From: an uncultured bacterium
Lineage (GTDB): Bacteria; Bipolaricaulota; Bipolaricaulia; UBA7950; UBA9294
Assembly: GCA_903839615.1 (NCBI GenBank)
Contig: CAIMCX010000021.1
Location: forward strand, 1-36,725
Length of the DNA: 36,725 nucleotides
Direction of reading: 5' to 3'
The translations under genes were made by a program, and so were the position numbers. This document shows, piece after piece, positions 1 through 8,604 of this stretch; the stretch's first letter is position 1; the number at the start of each line of letters is the position of its first letter. The notes below the pieces were generated by a model. The model saw nothing but the letters and a program-made list of their open reading frames with translations. It made no database searches and was not told the DNA's origin.

Positions 1-1050
1 CGCGCCGGACTCGCACCTTCTTCTTTGACCCGGCTGGTACGCGACCTCTTGGGTGAGGGAGTGGTGGTCGAGATCGGCAAGTCCGGATCGAGCGGAGGCC
101 GGCCCGCTGTTCTCGTCGCACTCGACCCGGACTACGCCCGTGCGATTGGAATCAAGGTCGAAGCTCGCCGGATCCTCGCAGCCAGTGTCGATATGAGCGG
201 CGCGATCGTCAGCCGTGCTGAGACGGCCTTCGACCACTCGCCGACTCCGGACGAAGCCATCGAGGCCATCGCCCGCCTCACCGAACAGCTCCAGGCAGGC
301 AAGACACTGGGCGTCGGCGTTTCGATCTCGGGCTTTGTCGATCCCATCACCGGCGCCGACCTGTATTCCCCGATTCTCGGGTGGGAGCAGGTTCCGCTTC
401 GCGAGTCGCTCTCGGACCGAGTCGGCCTCCCGGTGTGGGTGGAGAACGACGTCAACGCACTTGCGTTGGCCGAGCTGTGGTACGGCGCGGGTCGCCGCTT
501 TCAGCATTTCGTCTGCATCACCGTCGGAGAAGGGATCGGCGCCGGCGTGGTCATCCACGGCGAGATCTACCGCGGGGCGTTCGGCGGCGCAGGCGAGCTG
601 GGTCACATGACGATCGATCCCGACGGCCCGGTATGCCGGTGCCAGGAGCGGGGCTGTCTGGAAGTCTATGCTTCCGACCGGTTCCTGTCGGAGGAAGCCG
701 GTCGGCTGGGATTCACGAGCATCGCCGACATGGCAAGGGCAGCGCGTGATGGTGGCAACGGCGCGCGCGAGGCGTTCGCCCGTATGGGCCGGTTCCTCGG
801 ACTCGGTGCGAAGAACCTGGTGAACTTGCTCAACCCGGAAGCCATCTTGCTTGGTGGAGAGCGCATGGACGAGTCCGACCTCTTTCTCCCGGCGCTTGAG
901 GAGGAGGTCCGCCGCCACTCGTTCCCCGCTGAAGCGGAGAAGCTCTCCATCGTATACGCGGAACTCGGCGCGGACGGATTCCTCATTGGACCCGCCACGC
1001 TCGTCGCAGCGGATTTCTTCCGTGTTCCGGCGCGAGGAGGATGGGGATGA
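1..1050 (+). CDS. ROK-family transcriptional repressor (5' end outside window)
   Basis: NagC/XylR-type sugar-responsive regulator, cut by the left edge of the window. The frame is open from base 1, and the first visible residues (RAGLAPSSLTRLVRDLLGEG) are the recognition-helix half of a winged helix-turn-helix, so the TTG at base 25 is not the true start. The 'SSGGRP' wing linker follows, then a ROK domain with the sugar-binding 'ENDVNALALAE' stretch, a 'GELGH' motif, the zinc motif C-x-C-x4-GC-x-E ('CRCQERGCLE') and a C-terminal 'NLLNPEAILLGGE'. The phosphate-binding DxGGT loop of ROK kinases is replaced by 'IGIKVEARR', so it probably regulates rather than phosphorylates. The stop overlaps the next start (ATGA). 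Its target is unknown; the neighbouring sugar and glycogen genes are candidates. Confidence 0.9.
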   Translation, partial: RAGLAPSSLTRLVRDLLGEGVVVEIGKSGSSGGRPAVLVALDPDYARAIGIKVEARRILAASVDMSGAIVSRAETAFDHSPTPDEAIEAIARLTEQLQAGKTLGVGVSISGFVDPITGADLYSPILGWEQVPLRESLSDRVGLPVWVENDVNALALAELWYGAGRRFQHFVCITVGEGIGAGVVIHGEIYRGAFGGAGELGHMTIDPDGPVCRCQERGCLEVYASDRFLSEEAGRLGFTSIADMARAARDGGNGAREAFARMGRFLGLGAKNLVNLLNPEAILLGGERMDESDLFLPALEEEVRRHSFPAEAEKLSIVYAELGADGFLIGPATLVAADFFRVPARGGWG

Positions 1051-1424
1051 GTGCGCGAGTCGAGCTTGACGGAAACGGGGACCTGTCGATTCGCAGCAGT
1101 GACACGGTGTTCGTGACAGGTTTCCGCGTGCGGCTCGGACGAGGAGAGGCGGCAAGCGACGGAGAGGCCCTGCGGCGCGAGCATCCCGCTCTCCGCACCG
1201 GCTCCTTGGTGCCGGTATCCGCTGCAGACGGGCTCGTTGTTTTCCGCCGCGAGCTCGCGGGCGAACGCATCCTCGTGGCGCTGAACGCGGACAGGCAGCA
1301 TGCGGCCTCCGTCCCTCTCGGGAACAGAGGCCGCTCCGCGGATGCGTTCTCCGATGAACCACTGACCGCCACGCTCGTGGTCCCACCGCTCGACGCCCGC
1401 GTGGCCATCGAGCGCACGTCCTAG
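1047..1424 (+). CDS. Orphan GH13 (alpha-amylase family) C-terminal domain, probable remnant
   Basis: A 125-residue protein whose central part reads like the all-beta C-terminal domain of a GH13 amylase/neopullulanase: 'LRREHPALRTG', then 'DGLVVFRREL' and 'ERILVALNAD', the usual order just after the catalytic barrel. No (beta/alpha)8 barrel or catalytic Asp/Glu motif is present. The first 40 residues are not recognised. The start ATG at 1047 overlaps the ROK stop as ATGA and has AGGAGG at 1035-1040 with 6-nt spacing; the in-frame ATG at 1041 sits too close to that site. It looks like an in-frame deletion product of an amylase gene that kept its start signal, or a repurposed carbohydrate-binding beta-domain. 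It cannot hydrolyse glycosides as it stands. Confidence 0.6.
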   Translation: MSARVELDGNGDLSIRSSDTVFVTGFRVRLGRGEAASDGEALRREHPALRTGSLVPVSAADGLVVFRRELAGERILVALNADRQHAASVPLGNRGRSADAFSDEPLTATLVVPPLDARVAIERTS

Positions 1425-1450
1425 CCCCTCGGCGCCGGCAGCCGCTCTGC

Positions 1451-2875
1451 CTAGCGCCCGAGCTTGCGGTACAGGTCGCGGTAGGCCTTCGCCGAGTTCT
1501 CCCAGGAGAGATCTTGATCCATGCCCTTCATCACGATGTCTCGCCAGCCGCGCGGGTCGTCTCGGTGCAGCGTGACAGCGCGAGCGAGCGCTCCGAGCAT
1601 CTCGTCGGCGGTGTAGGCCTCGAAGGAAAAGCCGTTGCCCCGGCGCTTGTCGCTCCCAACGTCCACGATCGTGTCGCGCAGCCCTCCGGTCGCTCTTACG
1701 ACCGGCACCGTCCCGTACGCGAGGGAGTACTGCTGGTTCAGACCGCAGGGCTCGAAGCGCGACGGCATGAGGAAGATGTCCGACGCGGCCTCGATCCGAT
1801 GGGCCCATTCCTCGGAGAACGTGATGAGCGCAGCGACACGCCCGCGGTAGCGCTCGGCGGCTTCGCGGAAGAACCGCTCGTACTCCGGAGCACCGCTACC
1901 GAGGACGACAAACTGGATCCCGAGATCAAGCAGACGGTCGAACGCCGGCATGATCAGATCGAAGCCCTTCTGCTCGGCGAGCCGCGAGATCGTCCCGACA
2001 AGGGGCGCGCGGCTATCTACCGTCAGCCCGAGCTCCTTCTGCAAGAGTTCCTTGTTCCGCGCCTTTCCGGCCAGGTTCTTCCTCGTGTACGTCGCCCAGA
2101 GGAGAGGGTCGGCGGCGGGGTTCCACACCGTCGTGTCGATCCCATTCAGGACGCCGTACAACGCGTTGGCGCGGCTTCGCAATTCCGCCTCCAGGCCGTC
2201 CCCGTGTTCGAGGATCTCCTTGGCGTAGGTCGGCGACACAGTATTGACTAGGTCCGCAGTGAGGATGCCGCCGCGCAGCAGGTTCACCTGGTCCCCCCGC
2301 AGATAGGGTTCAAGGTCGGCTCCCGTAAGCCCGATCGTATCGGCCTGCGCGCGAGAAAAGGCTCCTTGATAAGCAAGGTTGTGGATCGTGAGCACGGTCT
2401 TCGCCCCCTTCGATCGCGCGAGACCAAGGGACTTCACGTACGCCGGGAGAAGCGCCGTGTGCCAGTCGTTGGCATGAACGATATCCGGCGACCAGCCGAG
2501 CGCTTCGCAGAGCTCGAGTGCGCCGCGCGACAGGAAGGTGAACCGCTCGAGAGCATCGGGATACTCGCTCACCTCCCCGTAGATGGCTGAGCGATCGAAG
2601 TACGCATCGTTCCCAAGGAAGTAGATCGGCACCTTGCTCTCAGGAAGCGTCCCGCGGAACGCGATGCAATCCTTGGCCTGTCCTGAGACCGGAACCGTGA
2701 ACCGCGCCGCTTCTCGCAGCTCGGCCTTCGCGGCCACGGAGCGGTGCTTTGGCATGACAACAAGAACATCGGCGCCCAGCGACGCGAGCGCCCTCGGAAG
2801 CCCAAGAGCTACATCCGCCAGTCCGCCCGTCTTGGCGAACGGAGCGACCTCGGCGGCGACAAACAGAATTCGCAT
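1451..2875 (-). CDS. glgA: Glycogen synthase (ADP-glucose type, GT5)
   Basis: Transfers glucose from ADP-glucose to the non-reducing end of alpha-1,4-glucan in the cytoplasm. The 474-residue protein has the normal family length (about 477). It opens 'MRILFVAAEVAPFAKTGGLA' with the ADP-glucose-binding KTGGL at residues 15-19, carries 'HANDWHT' in the N-terminal GT-B lobe and 'FEPCGLNQ' near residues 374-381, the conserved C-lobe catalytic region. The ATG at 2875 is chosen because GGAGGTG (2887-2881) lies 5 nt upstream; the frame stays open to 3028 but that extension is unlike the family. It is divergent from galT, and a good promoter (2923-2895) lies immediately upstream. Confidence 0.97.
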   Translation of the reverse strand: MRILFVAAEVAPFAKTGGLADVALGLPRALASLGADVLVVMPKHRSVAAKAELREAARFTVPVSGQAKDCIAFRGTLPESKVPIYFLGNDAYFDRSAIYGEVSEYPDALERFTFLSRGALELCEALGWSPDIVHANDWHTALLPAYVKSLGLARSKGAKTVLTIHNLAYQGAFSRAQADTIGLTGADLEPYLRGDQVNLLRGGILTADLVNTVSPTYAKEILEHGDGLEAELRSRANALYGVLNGIDTTVWNPAADPLLWATYTRKNLAGKARNKELLQKELGLTVDSRAPLVGTISRLAEQKGFDLIMPAFDRLLDLGIQFVVLGSGAPEYERFFREAAERYRGRVAALITFSEEWAHRIEAASDIFLMPSRFEPCGLNQQYSLAYGTVPVVRATGGLRDTIVDVGSDKRRGNGFSFEAYTADEMLGALARAVTLHRDDPRGWRDIVMKGMDQDLSWENSAKAYRDLYRKLGR

Positions 2876-2894
2876 TTCTTCACCTCCAGAAGAA

Positions 2895-2923
2895 AGTATC
2901 GATGGAATGCGGCATTCGGTCAA
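2895..2923 (-). promoter_or_regulatory. Sigma-70-type promoter of glgA
   Basis: On the minus strand, TTGACC (2923-2918) is followed by a 17-nt spacer and GATACT (2900-2895). Predicted transcription start is near 2888, giving a very short leader that carries the GGAGGTG ribosome site. Seen by eye only. Confidence 0.5.
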
Positions 2924-2961
2924 CCGGTCTACGTCGGCGGGAGCAGCGCGCCTCGCGGGAG

Positions 2962-2967
2962 TACAAT
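2962..2967 (+). promoter_or_regulatory. Possible -10 box of galT
   Basis: TACAAT on the plus strand about 33 nt before the galT ATG. No convincing -35 lies at 16-18 nt, so this is a weak call. It lies in the 125-bp divergent region shared with the glgA promoter. Confidence 0.3.
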
Positions 2968-3000
2968 ACAGGGGTACGATTCGGAGACGAAGGGACGACC

Positions 3001-4038
3001 ATGCCAGAGCTACGACGCGGACCGACAAGCAACCGATGGGTCATCGTGGCGCCGGAGCGCGCCAAGAGGCCGACCGACTTCGAGCGCAAACCGGACCCGA
3101 GTGCGATCGACGAGAAGCCGGCGAATTGCCCGTTCTGCGCCGGCAACGAGGCGATGACTCCGCCTGAGATTTACCGGATCCACGACGGGGCGGGATGGCG
3201 CGTTCGCGTCGTGCCAAACAAGTTCCCCGCGCTGCAGGTCTATCAGGAGCTGGGACGCGAGGCCGTCCTCGGCGTCTTCGACCGGATGCGCGGCGTCGGT
3301 GCGCACGAGATCGTGATTGAGACACCGGAGCACGTCCGCGACCTCGCCGACATGAGCGAGGAGCAGGTCAAGCTCGTCATCGACACTTACATCGCGCGGC
3401 TGCAGGACCTCATGAAGAACCCATGGTTTCGATACATCCTCTTGTTCAAGAACCATGGCAAGGAGGCGGGTGCCTCGCTCTCCCACCCTCACTCCCAGAT
3501 TATCGCCACGCCGATCGTGCCCCAGGAAGTCCGCAATTCACTCATGACGGCGCGCACGTACTACGAGAAGAAGGAGCGCTGTCTCTACTGCGACGTGATG
3601 CTCGAGGAAATTCGCAGCGGCGAGCGCGTCGTCGAAGAAGTGGACGGCCACGTCGTGTGGGCGCCGTACGATTCCCGTTTCCCGTTTGAGCTCGTCGTCT
3701 ACCCCAAGCAACACTCGCACGATTTCACGTCGCTGTCCACGGAGCAGCGCTACGGCCTCGCGCGCACGCTCATCCGCACGCTCGGGCGCCTGAGAGCCCT
3801 TCTCGGAGACGTGCCATACAACTTCGTCCTGAAGACGACGCCAAACCCGGTGCCACGCCCCGGTCGTCCGGGGTACTGGTCCACCTTGCCGTACGACTAC
3901 CACTGGCGCATCGCCATCTTGCCACGTCTGACCCAGGTGGCCGGATTTGAGTGGGGAACGGGCTTCTACATCAACCCGATGCCGCCCGAGAGTGCCGCCA
4001 AGCACCTGCGGGACGTCAAGCTCGAGACCCCTTCCTAG
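3001..4038 (+). CDS. galT: Galactose-1-phosphate uridylyltransferase family protein
   Basis: HIT-superfamily nucleotidyltransferase that swaps UMP between UDP-glucose and galactose-1-phosphate through a uridylyl-histidine intermediate. The 345-residue protein has the N-terminal zinc pair C43/C46 ('CPFC') and the active site 'HPHSQ' at 162-166, where H164 is the expected nucleophile (E. coli has HPHGQ). A second Cys pair is C194/C197 ('CLYC'). The C-terminal half carries 'DYHWRIAILPRLT', typical of bacterial GalT. ATG 3001 is preferred over an in-frame ATG at 2902 because 'MPELRRGPTSNRWVIVAPER' is the family N-terminus. It is divergent from glgA. No galK or galE is in the window, so a role with another NDP-sugar cannot be excluded. 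Confidence 0.92.
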   Translation: MPELRRGPTSNRWVIVAPERAKRPTDFERKPDPSAIDEKPANCPFCAGNEAMTPPEIYRIHDGAGWRVRVVPNKFPALQVYQELGREAVLGVFDRMRGVGAHEIVIETPEHVRDLADMSEEQVKLVIDTYIARLQDLMKNPWFRYILLFKNHGKEAGASLSHPHSQIIATPIVPQEVRNSLMTARTYYEKKERCLYCDVMLEEIRSGERVVEEVDGHVVWAPYDSRFPFELVVYPKQHSHDFTSLSTEQRYGLARTLIRTLGRLRALLGDVPYNFVLKTTPNPVPRPGRPGYWSTLPYDYHWRIAILPRLTQVAGFEWGTGFYINPMPPESAAKHLRDVKLETPS

Positions 4039-4075
4039 TTCGCACGAGACGCGCCGTTCGACCCGTCCTCTCGGA

Positions 4076-5098
4076 CTAGCGCTTCGCAGTGCTCGAATCG
4101 CTCTCGCCGGACGGATTCGCGTGGCCGCCGCTGCTCCCCTGCGCCAGAAGCTCGCCGGCGATCCACTTGATCTTCTCTTGCACGAGCTTCCCGGCAACAC
4201 GGGGGTCGAACAGCTTCTTGTCCGGACTCCAGTCACTCTTCGAGAAGAGGTCGACAATGTCGTCCTCGACCCCATCCGGCGGCATGATCGCGCGCGAATT
4301 CTTGAGGTAGAACTCGCACGCGGCTCGGCTGTACACGTATTGGTAGTGCGTGTCCTTGTTCAGCTTGCAGACTCCGTAGCGAATCGCGTCCCTCACCTGC
4401 CCCGGGAGGAGGCCGGACGAGCCGTGGAGGACGAGCGGGGTGTCGAGGCCGGCCTCATGGAGCTTCGCCTGGATCGCCTTCGCCAGGTCCACGCGCAGCT
4501 CGATCTTCCGCCCCTTCGAGACGCCGTGTTCCGTCCCGATCGCGATCGCGAGGAGATCCGCGCCGGATGCGCGGACGAACTCCACCGCCTCATCCGGATG
4601 AGTGTAGAACGCTTCGTCCGACGAGATTTCGTCTTCTACGCCGCGGATCTTGCCGAGCTCAGCCTCGACGAGGATGCCGCTCCCTTTGGCCATTCGGACG
4701 ACCTCCGCGCTCGCACGGATGTTCGCCTCGAACGACTCCGCCGACGCATCGATCATGATCGACGACACGAGACGCTCTCGAATCGCGACGTCCATAAGCG
4801 CTAGCTCCTGCGTCGTGAAGTGGTCGAGGTTGATGAAGACGCCGATCGGGCGGTTCACCGCAAGGACACTGATGAGTCCCGACAGGGCGCGCAACCCAGC
4901 CAGCTTGTCTCCGCCTCCGGCATACTTCGCCGCTCCGGGGCTGATCTGAACGACCAGATCCGACTTCGCTTCCGTGTAGGCGTCGAGAAGGCCGAGAAGT
5001 GTGTTCGGCTCGGCGATGTTGTTTGCCATGTAGGCGTACCCGCCGCGCTGGGCTCTTCGGTACGCCTCTTTCAGAGCGCTTCCTCCAAGGAACGGCAT
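4076..5098 (-). CDS. Class II (zinc) fructose-bisphosphate aldolase family protein
   Basis: Metal-dependent aldolase of the FBA/tagatose-bisphosphate family, expected to cleave or form a ketose bisphosphate via dihydroxyacetone phosphate. The 340-residue protein contains 'INLDHF' (catalytic Asp and zinc-binding His), 'VEAELGKIRG', 'IAIGTEHGV' and 'LVLHGSSGL' (further zinc His residues) and 'KLNKDTHYQ', all in family order. ATG 5098 has GGAGGTG (5113-5107) 8 nt upstream; eight extra codons upstream are open but lack an SD. The C-terminal tail (Ser/Gly-rich, last 20 residues) is beyond the usual fold. It is convergent with galT and divergent from transketolase, so it likely works in glycolysis/gluconeogenesis or pentose interconversion. 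The exact substrate cannot be read from sequence. Confidence 0.88.
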   Translation of the reverse strand: MPFLGGSALKEAYRRAQRGGYAYMANNIAEPNTLLGLLDAYTEAKSDLVVQISPGAAKYAGGGDKLAGLRALSGLISVLAVNRPIGVFINLDHFTTQELALMDVAIRERLVSSIMIDASAESFEANIRASAEVVRMAKGSGILVEAELGKIRGVEDEISSDEAFYTHPDEAVEFVRASGADLLAIAIGTEHGVSKGRKIELRVDLAKAIQAKLHEAGLDTPLVLHGSSGLLPGQVRDAIRYGVCKLNKDTHYQYVYSRAACEFYLKNSRAIMPPDGVEDDIVDLFSKSDWSPDKKLFDPRVAGKLVQEKIKWIAGELLAQGSSGGHANPSGESDSSTAKR

Positions 5099-5140
5099 GG
5101 TCGAGGCACCTCCCAAGGTCACCTGTGCAGAGACGCGGGT

Positions 5141-5168
5141 AGTCTACTCTCTGCGGAAGACCGATCAA
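5141..5168 (-). promoter_or_regulatory. Sigma-70-type promoter of the aldolase gene
   Basis: On the minus strand, TTGATC (5168-5163), a 16-nt spacer and TAGACT (5146-5141). The ribosome site GGAGGTG follows about 28 nt after the -10. Confidence 0.45.
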
Positions 5169-5179
5169 ACCGGCCTTCC

Positions 5180-5208
5180 TTGACAACCTGAACTGTGGTG
5201 AGGAAAGT
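5180..5208 (+). promoter_or_regulatory. Possible promoter of transketolase
   Basis: A perfect TTGACA (5180-5185) on the plus strand, but the hexamer 17 nt downstream (GAAAGT) matches a -10 at only three positions. The two divergent promoters would sit almost back to back. Confidence 0.25.
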
Positions 5209-5265
5209 GTCGCCGCAAGCGTCTCATGCAGTTCGGGCGAGGCGCCAAGGGATCTGGGGGAGATC

Positions 5266-7320
5266 ATGGAGAAGCGGGAGACGATCGACACTCGGTGCGT
5301 CAACGCGTTGCGATTCCTGGCCGTTGACGCCGTGGAGGCGGCCAATTCGGGTCACCCTGGGCTGCCTCTCGGCGCCGCGCCGATGGCGCACGTCCTCTGG
5401 TCGCGCTATCTGCGCCATGATCCACGGGACCCGCGCTGGCCGGACCGCGACCGATTCGTCCTCTCCGCCGGTCACGGATCGGCTCTCCTCTACGCCCTCC
5501 TTCACCTCCACGGGTATGACCTTCCGCTTGCGGAGCTGCGCGCATTCAGGCAGTGGGGAAGCCGCGCGCCCGGCCATCCAGAGAGCCACCTCACCCCCGG
5601 CGTGGAGGTGACGACCGGACCTCTCGGGCAAGGGATCGCTAACGCCGTCGGTCTCGCCATCGCCGAGCGACACCTAGCCGGCATCTTCAATCGGCCCGGG
5701 AACGAGATCGTCGATCACCGCACGTTCGTCCTCGCCGGAGACGGCGACTTCATGGAAGGCATCTCCTACGAGGCGTGCGCGTTGGCCGGCCATCTGCGTC
5801 TCGGCAGACTGATCGTTCTCTACGACTCGAACGGCATCTGCCTCGCGGGCACGACGTCCCTCTCGACGTCCGAGGACGTCGCCGGGCGCTTCGCTGCCGC
5901 CGGGTGGACGGTTGAGACCGTCCGCGATGGGAACGATCTCGGCGCCATCGACGCTGCGCTCCGCTCCGCCGTGGCCGCAGAGGATCGGCCCCACCTCATC
6001 GTGGTGAAAACCATCATCGGGTACGGCGCGCCGACGCGGCAGAACACGTACGGCGCCCACGGAGCACCGCTCGGGAAAGACGAGGTCGCGGCAACGAAAC
6101 GGGCTCTCGGATGGCCGGAGACGCCGTCGTTCTTCGTTCCCGACGACGTGCGGACGCGGTTCGGCGAGATCGCAAGAGAGGCCGCAGCCGCCCACAGCGC
6201 GTGGCAGGAGCGTTTCGATGCCTATCGGACTGCCTACCCCGACCTCGCGATCGAATTCGAGCGCCGCATGAACGGACTCCTTCCCAAAGGGTGGGACCGG
6301 GACCTGCCGCAGTTCGACGCCGATCCGAAGGGAATCGCTACCCGCAAGGCATCGGAGACGATCCTGCAATCGATCACAAAGGCTCTGCCGGAAACGATGG
6401 GAGGCTCAGCCGACCTCAATCCCTCGACTCTCACGTGGCTCAAGCATGAGGGGGATTTCGAGCATCCGGGGACTCGCCCCATCCAGGTTCAGGGGACTCT
6501 CGGCGAGGCGTGGGACTACACCGGACGAAATATCCATTTCGGAGTCCGCGAGCACGCCATGGGGGCCATCGTCAACGGCCTCGCCGCACACGGTGGAACG
6601 ATCCCGTATGCTTCCACGTTCCTCGTCTTCTCCGACTACCTCCGCCCGGCGATTCGCGTCGCCGCACTGGCTCACTACCGCTCGATCTTCGTCTTCAGCC
6701 ACGACTCGATCGGCGTCGGCGAGGACGGGCCGACGCACCAGCCCGTGGAGCAGATCGCCAGCCTTCGCCTCATTCCGAATCTCGTCGTGCTGCGACCTGC
6801 CGATGCCAACGAGACTGCTGAGGCGTGGCGCACGGCCGTCGAGAGGGCGGACGGCCCGTCCGTCCTCGTCTTGTCGCGGCAGGCGGTTCCAACGTTTGAC
6901 CGGACGGGAGTCGCATCCGCAGACGGGGTTCGGCGCGGCGCGTACGTCTTATGGGATTCGGCTCCGACGCCCGAACTCATTCTCCTTGCGACGGGCTCCG
7001 AGGTCGCGCTGGCGTTCGACGCCGCGCGACACCTAGCGGGAGATGGAATTCGCGTCCGCGTCGTCTCCATGCCAAGCTGGGAGCTGTTCGACGCGCAGCC
7101 GGCGGCCTATCGGACAAGCGTGCTTCCCGAGGAGGTTTCAGCGCGCGTGTCGGTCGAAGCAGGCCGCACGACGGGCTGGGAGCGTTACGTCGGAGCGCAC
7201 GGCGTCTCGATCGGCGTCGACCGATTCGGGGCCTGCGGCCCCGGACCCGAGGTCTTCTCGCACCTCGGGATCACGGTCGAATCGATCGAGCAGCAAGCCC
7301 GAGAAGCGCTCAAGCGATAG
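5266..7320 (+). CDS. tkt: Transketolase
   Basis: Thiamine-diphosphate enzyme that moves two-carbon ketol units between sugar phosphates in the pentose phosphate pathway. At 684 residues it is full length. Visible landmarks: H30 and H70 ('SAGHGS'), the 'GHPE' loop at 103-106, the ThDP motif starting 'GDGDFMEG' at 158-165, 'GGSADLNPS' opening the pyrimidine domain, and '[11 protein letters not shown]' with the catalytic Glu. The C-terminal domain carries '[11 protein letters not shown]'. The ATG follows a GGGGGAG ribosome site (5256-5262). An MFS gene starts 16 nt after its stop, so the two are probably cotranscribed. Confidence 0.97.
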   Translation: MEKRETIDTRCVNALRFLAVDAVEAANSGHPGLPLGAAPMAHVLWSRYLRHDPRDPRWPDRDRFVLSAGHGSALLYALLHLHGYDLPLAELRAFRQWGSRAPGHPESHLTPGVEVTTGPLGQGIANAVGLAIAERHLAGIFNRPGNEIVDHRTFVLAGDGDFMEGISYEACALAGHLRLGRLIVLYDSNGICLAGTTSLSTSEDVAGRFAAAGWTVETVRDGNDLGAIDAALRSAVAAEDRPHLIVVKTIIGYGAPTRQNTYGAHGAPLGKDEVAATKRALGWPETPSFFVPDDVRTRFGEIAREAAAAHSAWQERFDAYRTAYPDLAIEFERRMNGLLPKGWDRDLPQFDADPKGIATRKASETILQSITKALPETMGGSADLNPSTLTWLKHEGDFEHPGTRPIQVQGTLGEAWDYTGRNIHFGVREHAMGAIVNGLAAHGGTIPYASTFLVFSDYLRPAIRVAALAHYRSIFVFSHDSIGVGEDGPTHQPVEQIASLRLIPNLVVLRPADANETAEAWRTAVERADGPSVLVLSRQAVPTFDRTGVASADGVRRGAYVLWDSAPTPELILLATGSEVALAFDAARHLAGDGIRVRVVSMPSWELFDAQPAAYRTSVLPEEVSARVSVEAGRTTGWERYVGAHGVSIGVDRFGACGPGPEVFSHLGITVESIEQQAREALKR

Positions 7321-7336
7321 AGCGCGGGAGGTCAGC

Positions 7337-8581
7337 TTGCTCCGCGAGTACGCAACCGCAATCCGCGCTTTCTCAAGAGACGCCCGCCTCTTCCTCGGGG
7401 CGTCGATCCTGTTCGGCTTCTGCACGGGGATTGTCTACGTCTTCTTCAACCTGTACGTGCTTTCGCTCGGTTACGACCAGGCATTCGTCGGCCTCCTCGC
7501 AAGCCTGCCTGCATTCACCACCGCGGCGGCCGCCGTGCCAGTCGGCCTTGTGCTTCCGCGCCTCGGATTCCGAAGAGCCCTCTTTCTCGGTCTCGCCGTG
7601 TATGCAGGCGCGCAGCTCGCTTGGGTTCTCTACCCGACTCGGCCCATTCTTATCCTCGCGTCGATTGTGTCAGGGCTCGGCAGCGTCCTCCTATCGGTCG
7701 TCTCCTCGCCGCTCATGACCGCCGTGAGCACGGAGGAGACGAGGACGCACTTGTTCGGCGTGCAGTTCGCGCTGAACACCTTCGCGTCCGTGGTCGCCAG
7801 TCTGGTCGCGGGCCAGCTCACACGCGCGTTCGGCGCCGGGATGGTCGGCACGAGCGCCGGATATCGCGGCATCCTCCTGGTCGCGACCGGCGTCTCCTTG
7901 TTCGGGCTCATCCCCATTCTGCGCCTTCGCGGAATGGCGCCGGCTGCGCCGGCCGAACGGCCTCCGCGCGGCCAATGGCGGCCATATCGAGCCCTCCTTG
8001 GGAAACTCCTTGTGATCCAGCTCATCGGATCGCTCGGAGCCGGGTTGACGATGCCGTTCCTGAACGTCTTCTTCCGCCTTCGTTTCCATGCATCTGACGC
8101 GACGCTCGGCCTCGTCTTTGGGATTTCCTCGTTTCTCACGGGCTGCGCCGGCTTCGTCGCGCCGTGGATTGCGACAAGGCTCGGCAAAGTGCACGCGATC
8201 GTGCTCACTCAGGCTCTGTCCATCCCACTCCTTCTCGCCATGGGTTTCGTCCCCGCATTTGGCGCGTCGGCAGGGACGTTCCTCATTCGCACCGCGCTCA
8301 TGAACATGAGCTCGCCCGTCTTCTCCGCATACTCCATGGGCATCGTCCCGAAAGGCGTTCGACCCCTCGCCGCCAGCTTGCTGATGCTCGCATGGAACGC
8401 CGGCTGGGCCATCTCGGCGTGGATCAGTGGGTACGTGCAAGTCTCTGCCGGATTCACGCCTCTCTTCGTCGCCACGGCCACGCTCTACACCGTGTCGATC
8501 GTCATGACGTACGTCGTGTTCCGCCGCGTCGGCGAGCTGTCGGAGATGGAGGGCAACGCAGCGCAGGCAAATGTCGCGTGA
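7337..8581 (+). CDS. MFS transporter, unknown substrate
   Basis: Major facilitator superfamily permease of 414 residues with about 12 hydrophobic segments; the first is around 'FLGASILFGFCTGIVYVFF'. A polar Pro/Arg-rich central loop ('APAERPPRGQWRP') separates the two six-helix halves. TTG at 7337 is chosen because GGGAGGT lies just upstream at the expected distance and it starts 16 nt after the tkt stop; the longer open frame back to 7043 is only the tkt gene read out of frame. Cotranscription with transketolase suggests a sugar or metabolite carrier, but this is inference. It converges with accA, leaving 23 nt between them. Confidence 0.85.
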   Translation: MLREYATAIRAFSRDARLFLGASILFGFCTGIVYVFFNLYVLSLGYDQAFVGLLASLPAFTTAAAAVPVGLVLPRLGFRRALFLGLAVYAGAQLAWVLYPTRPILILASIVSGLGSVLLSVVSSPLMTAVSTEETRTHLFGVQFALNTFASVVASLVAGQLTRAFGAGMVGTSAGYRGILLVATGVSLFGLIPILRLRGMAPAAPAERPPRGQWRPYRALLGKLLVIQLIGSLGAGLTMPFLNVFFRLRFHASDATLGLVFGISSFLTGCAGFVAPWIATRLGKVHAIVLTQALSIPLLLAMGFVPAFGASAGTFLIRTALMNMSSPVFSAYSMGIVPKGVRPLAASLLMLAWNAGWAISAWISGYVQVSAGFTPLFVATATLYTVSIVMTYVVFRRVGELSEMEGNAAQANVA

Positions 8582-8604
8582 GCGGTCTCGTCTCTTCTAT
8601 CGGC

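Noticed and set aside
7043-7336. Longer N-terminus for the MFS transporter starting inside transketolase
   Set aside because: The extension is tkt read in another frame, while TTG 7337 has a good ribosome site and gives the normal MFS start.
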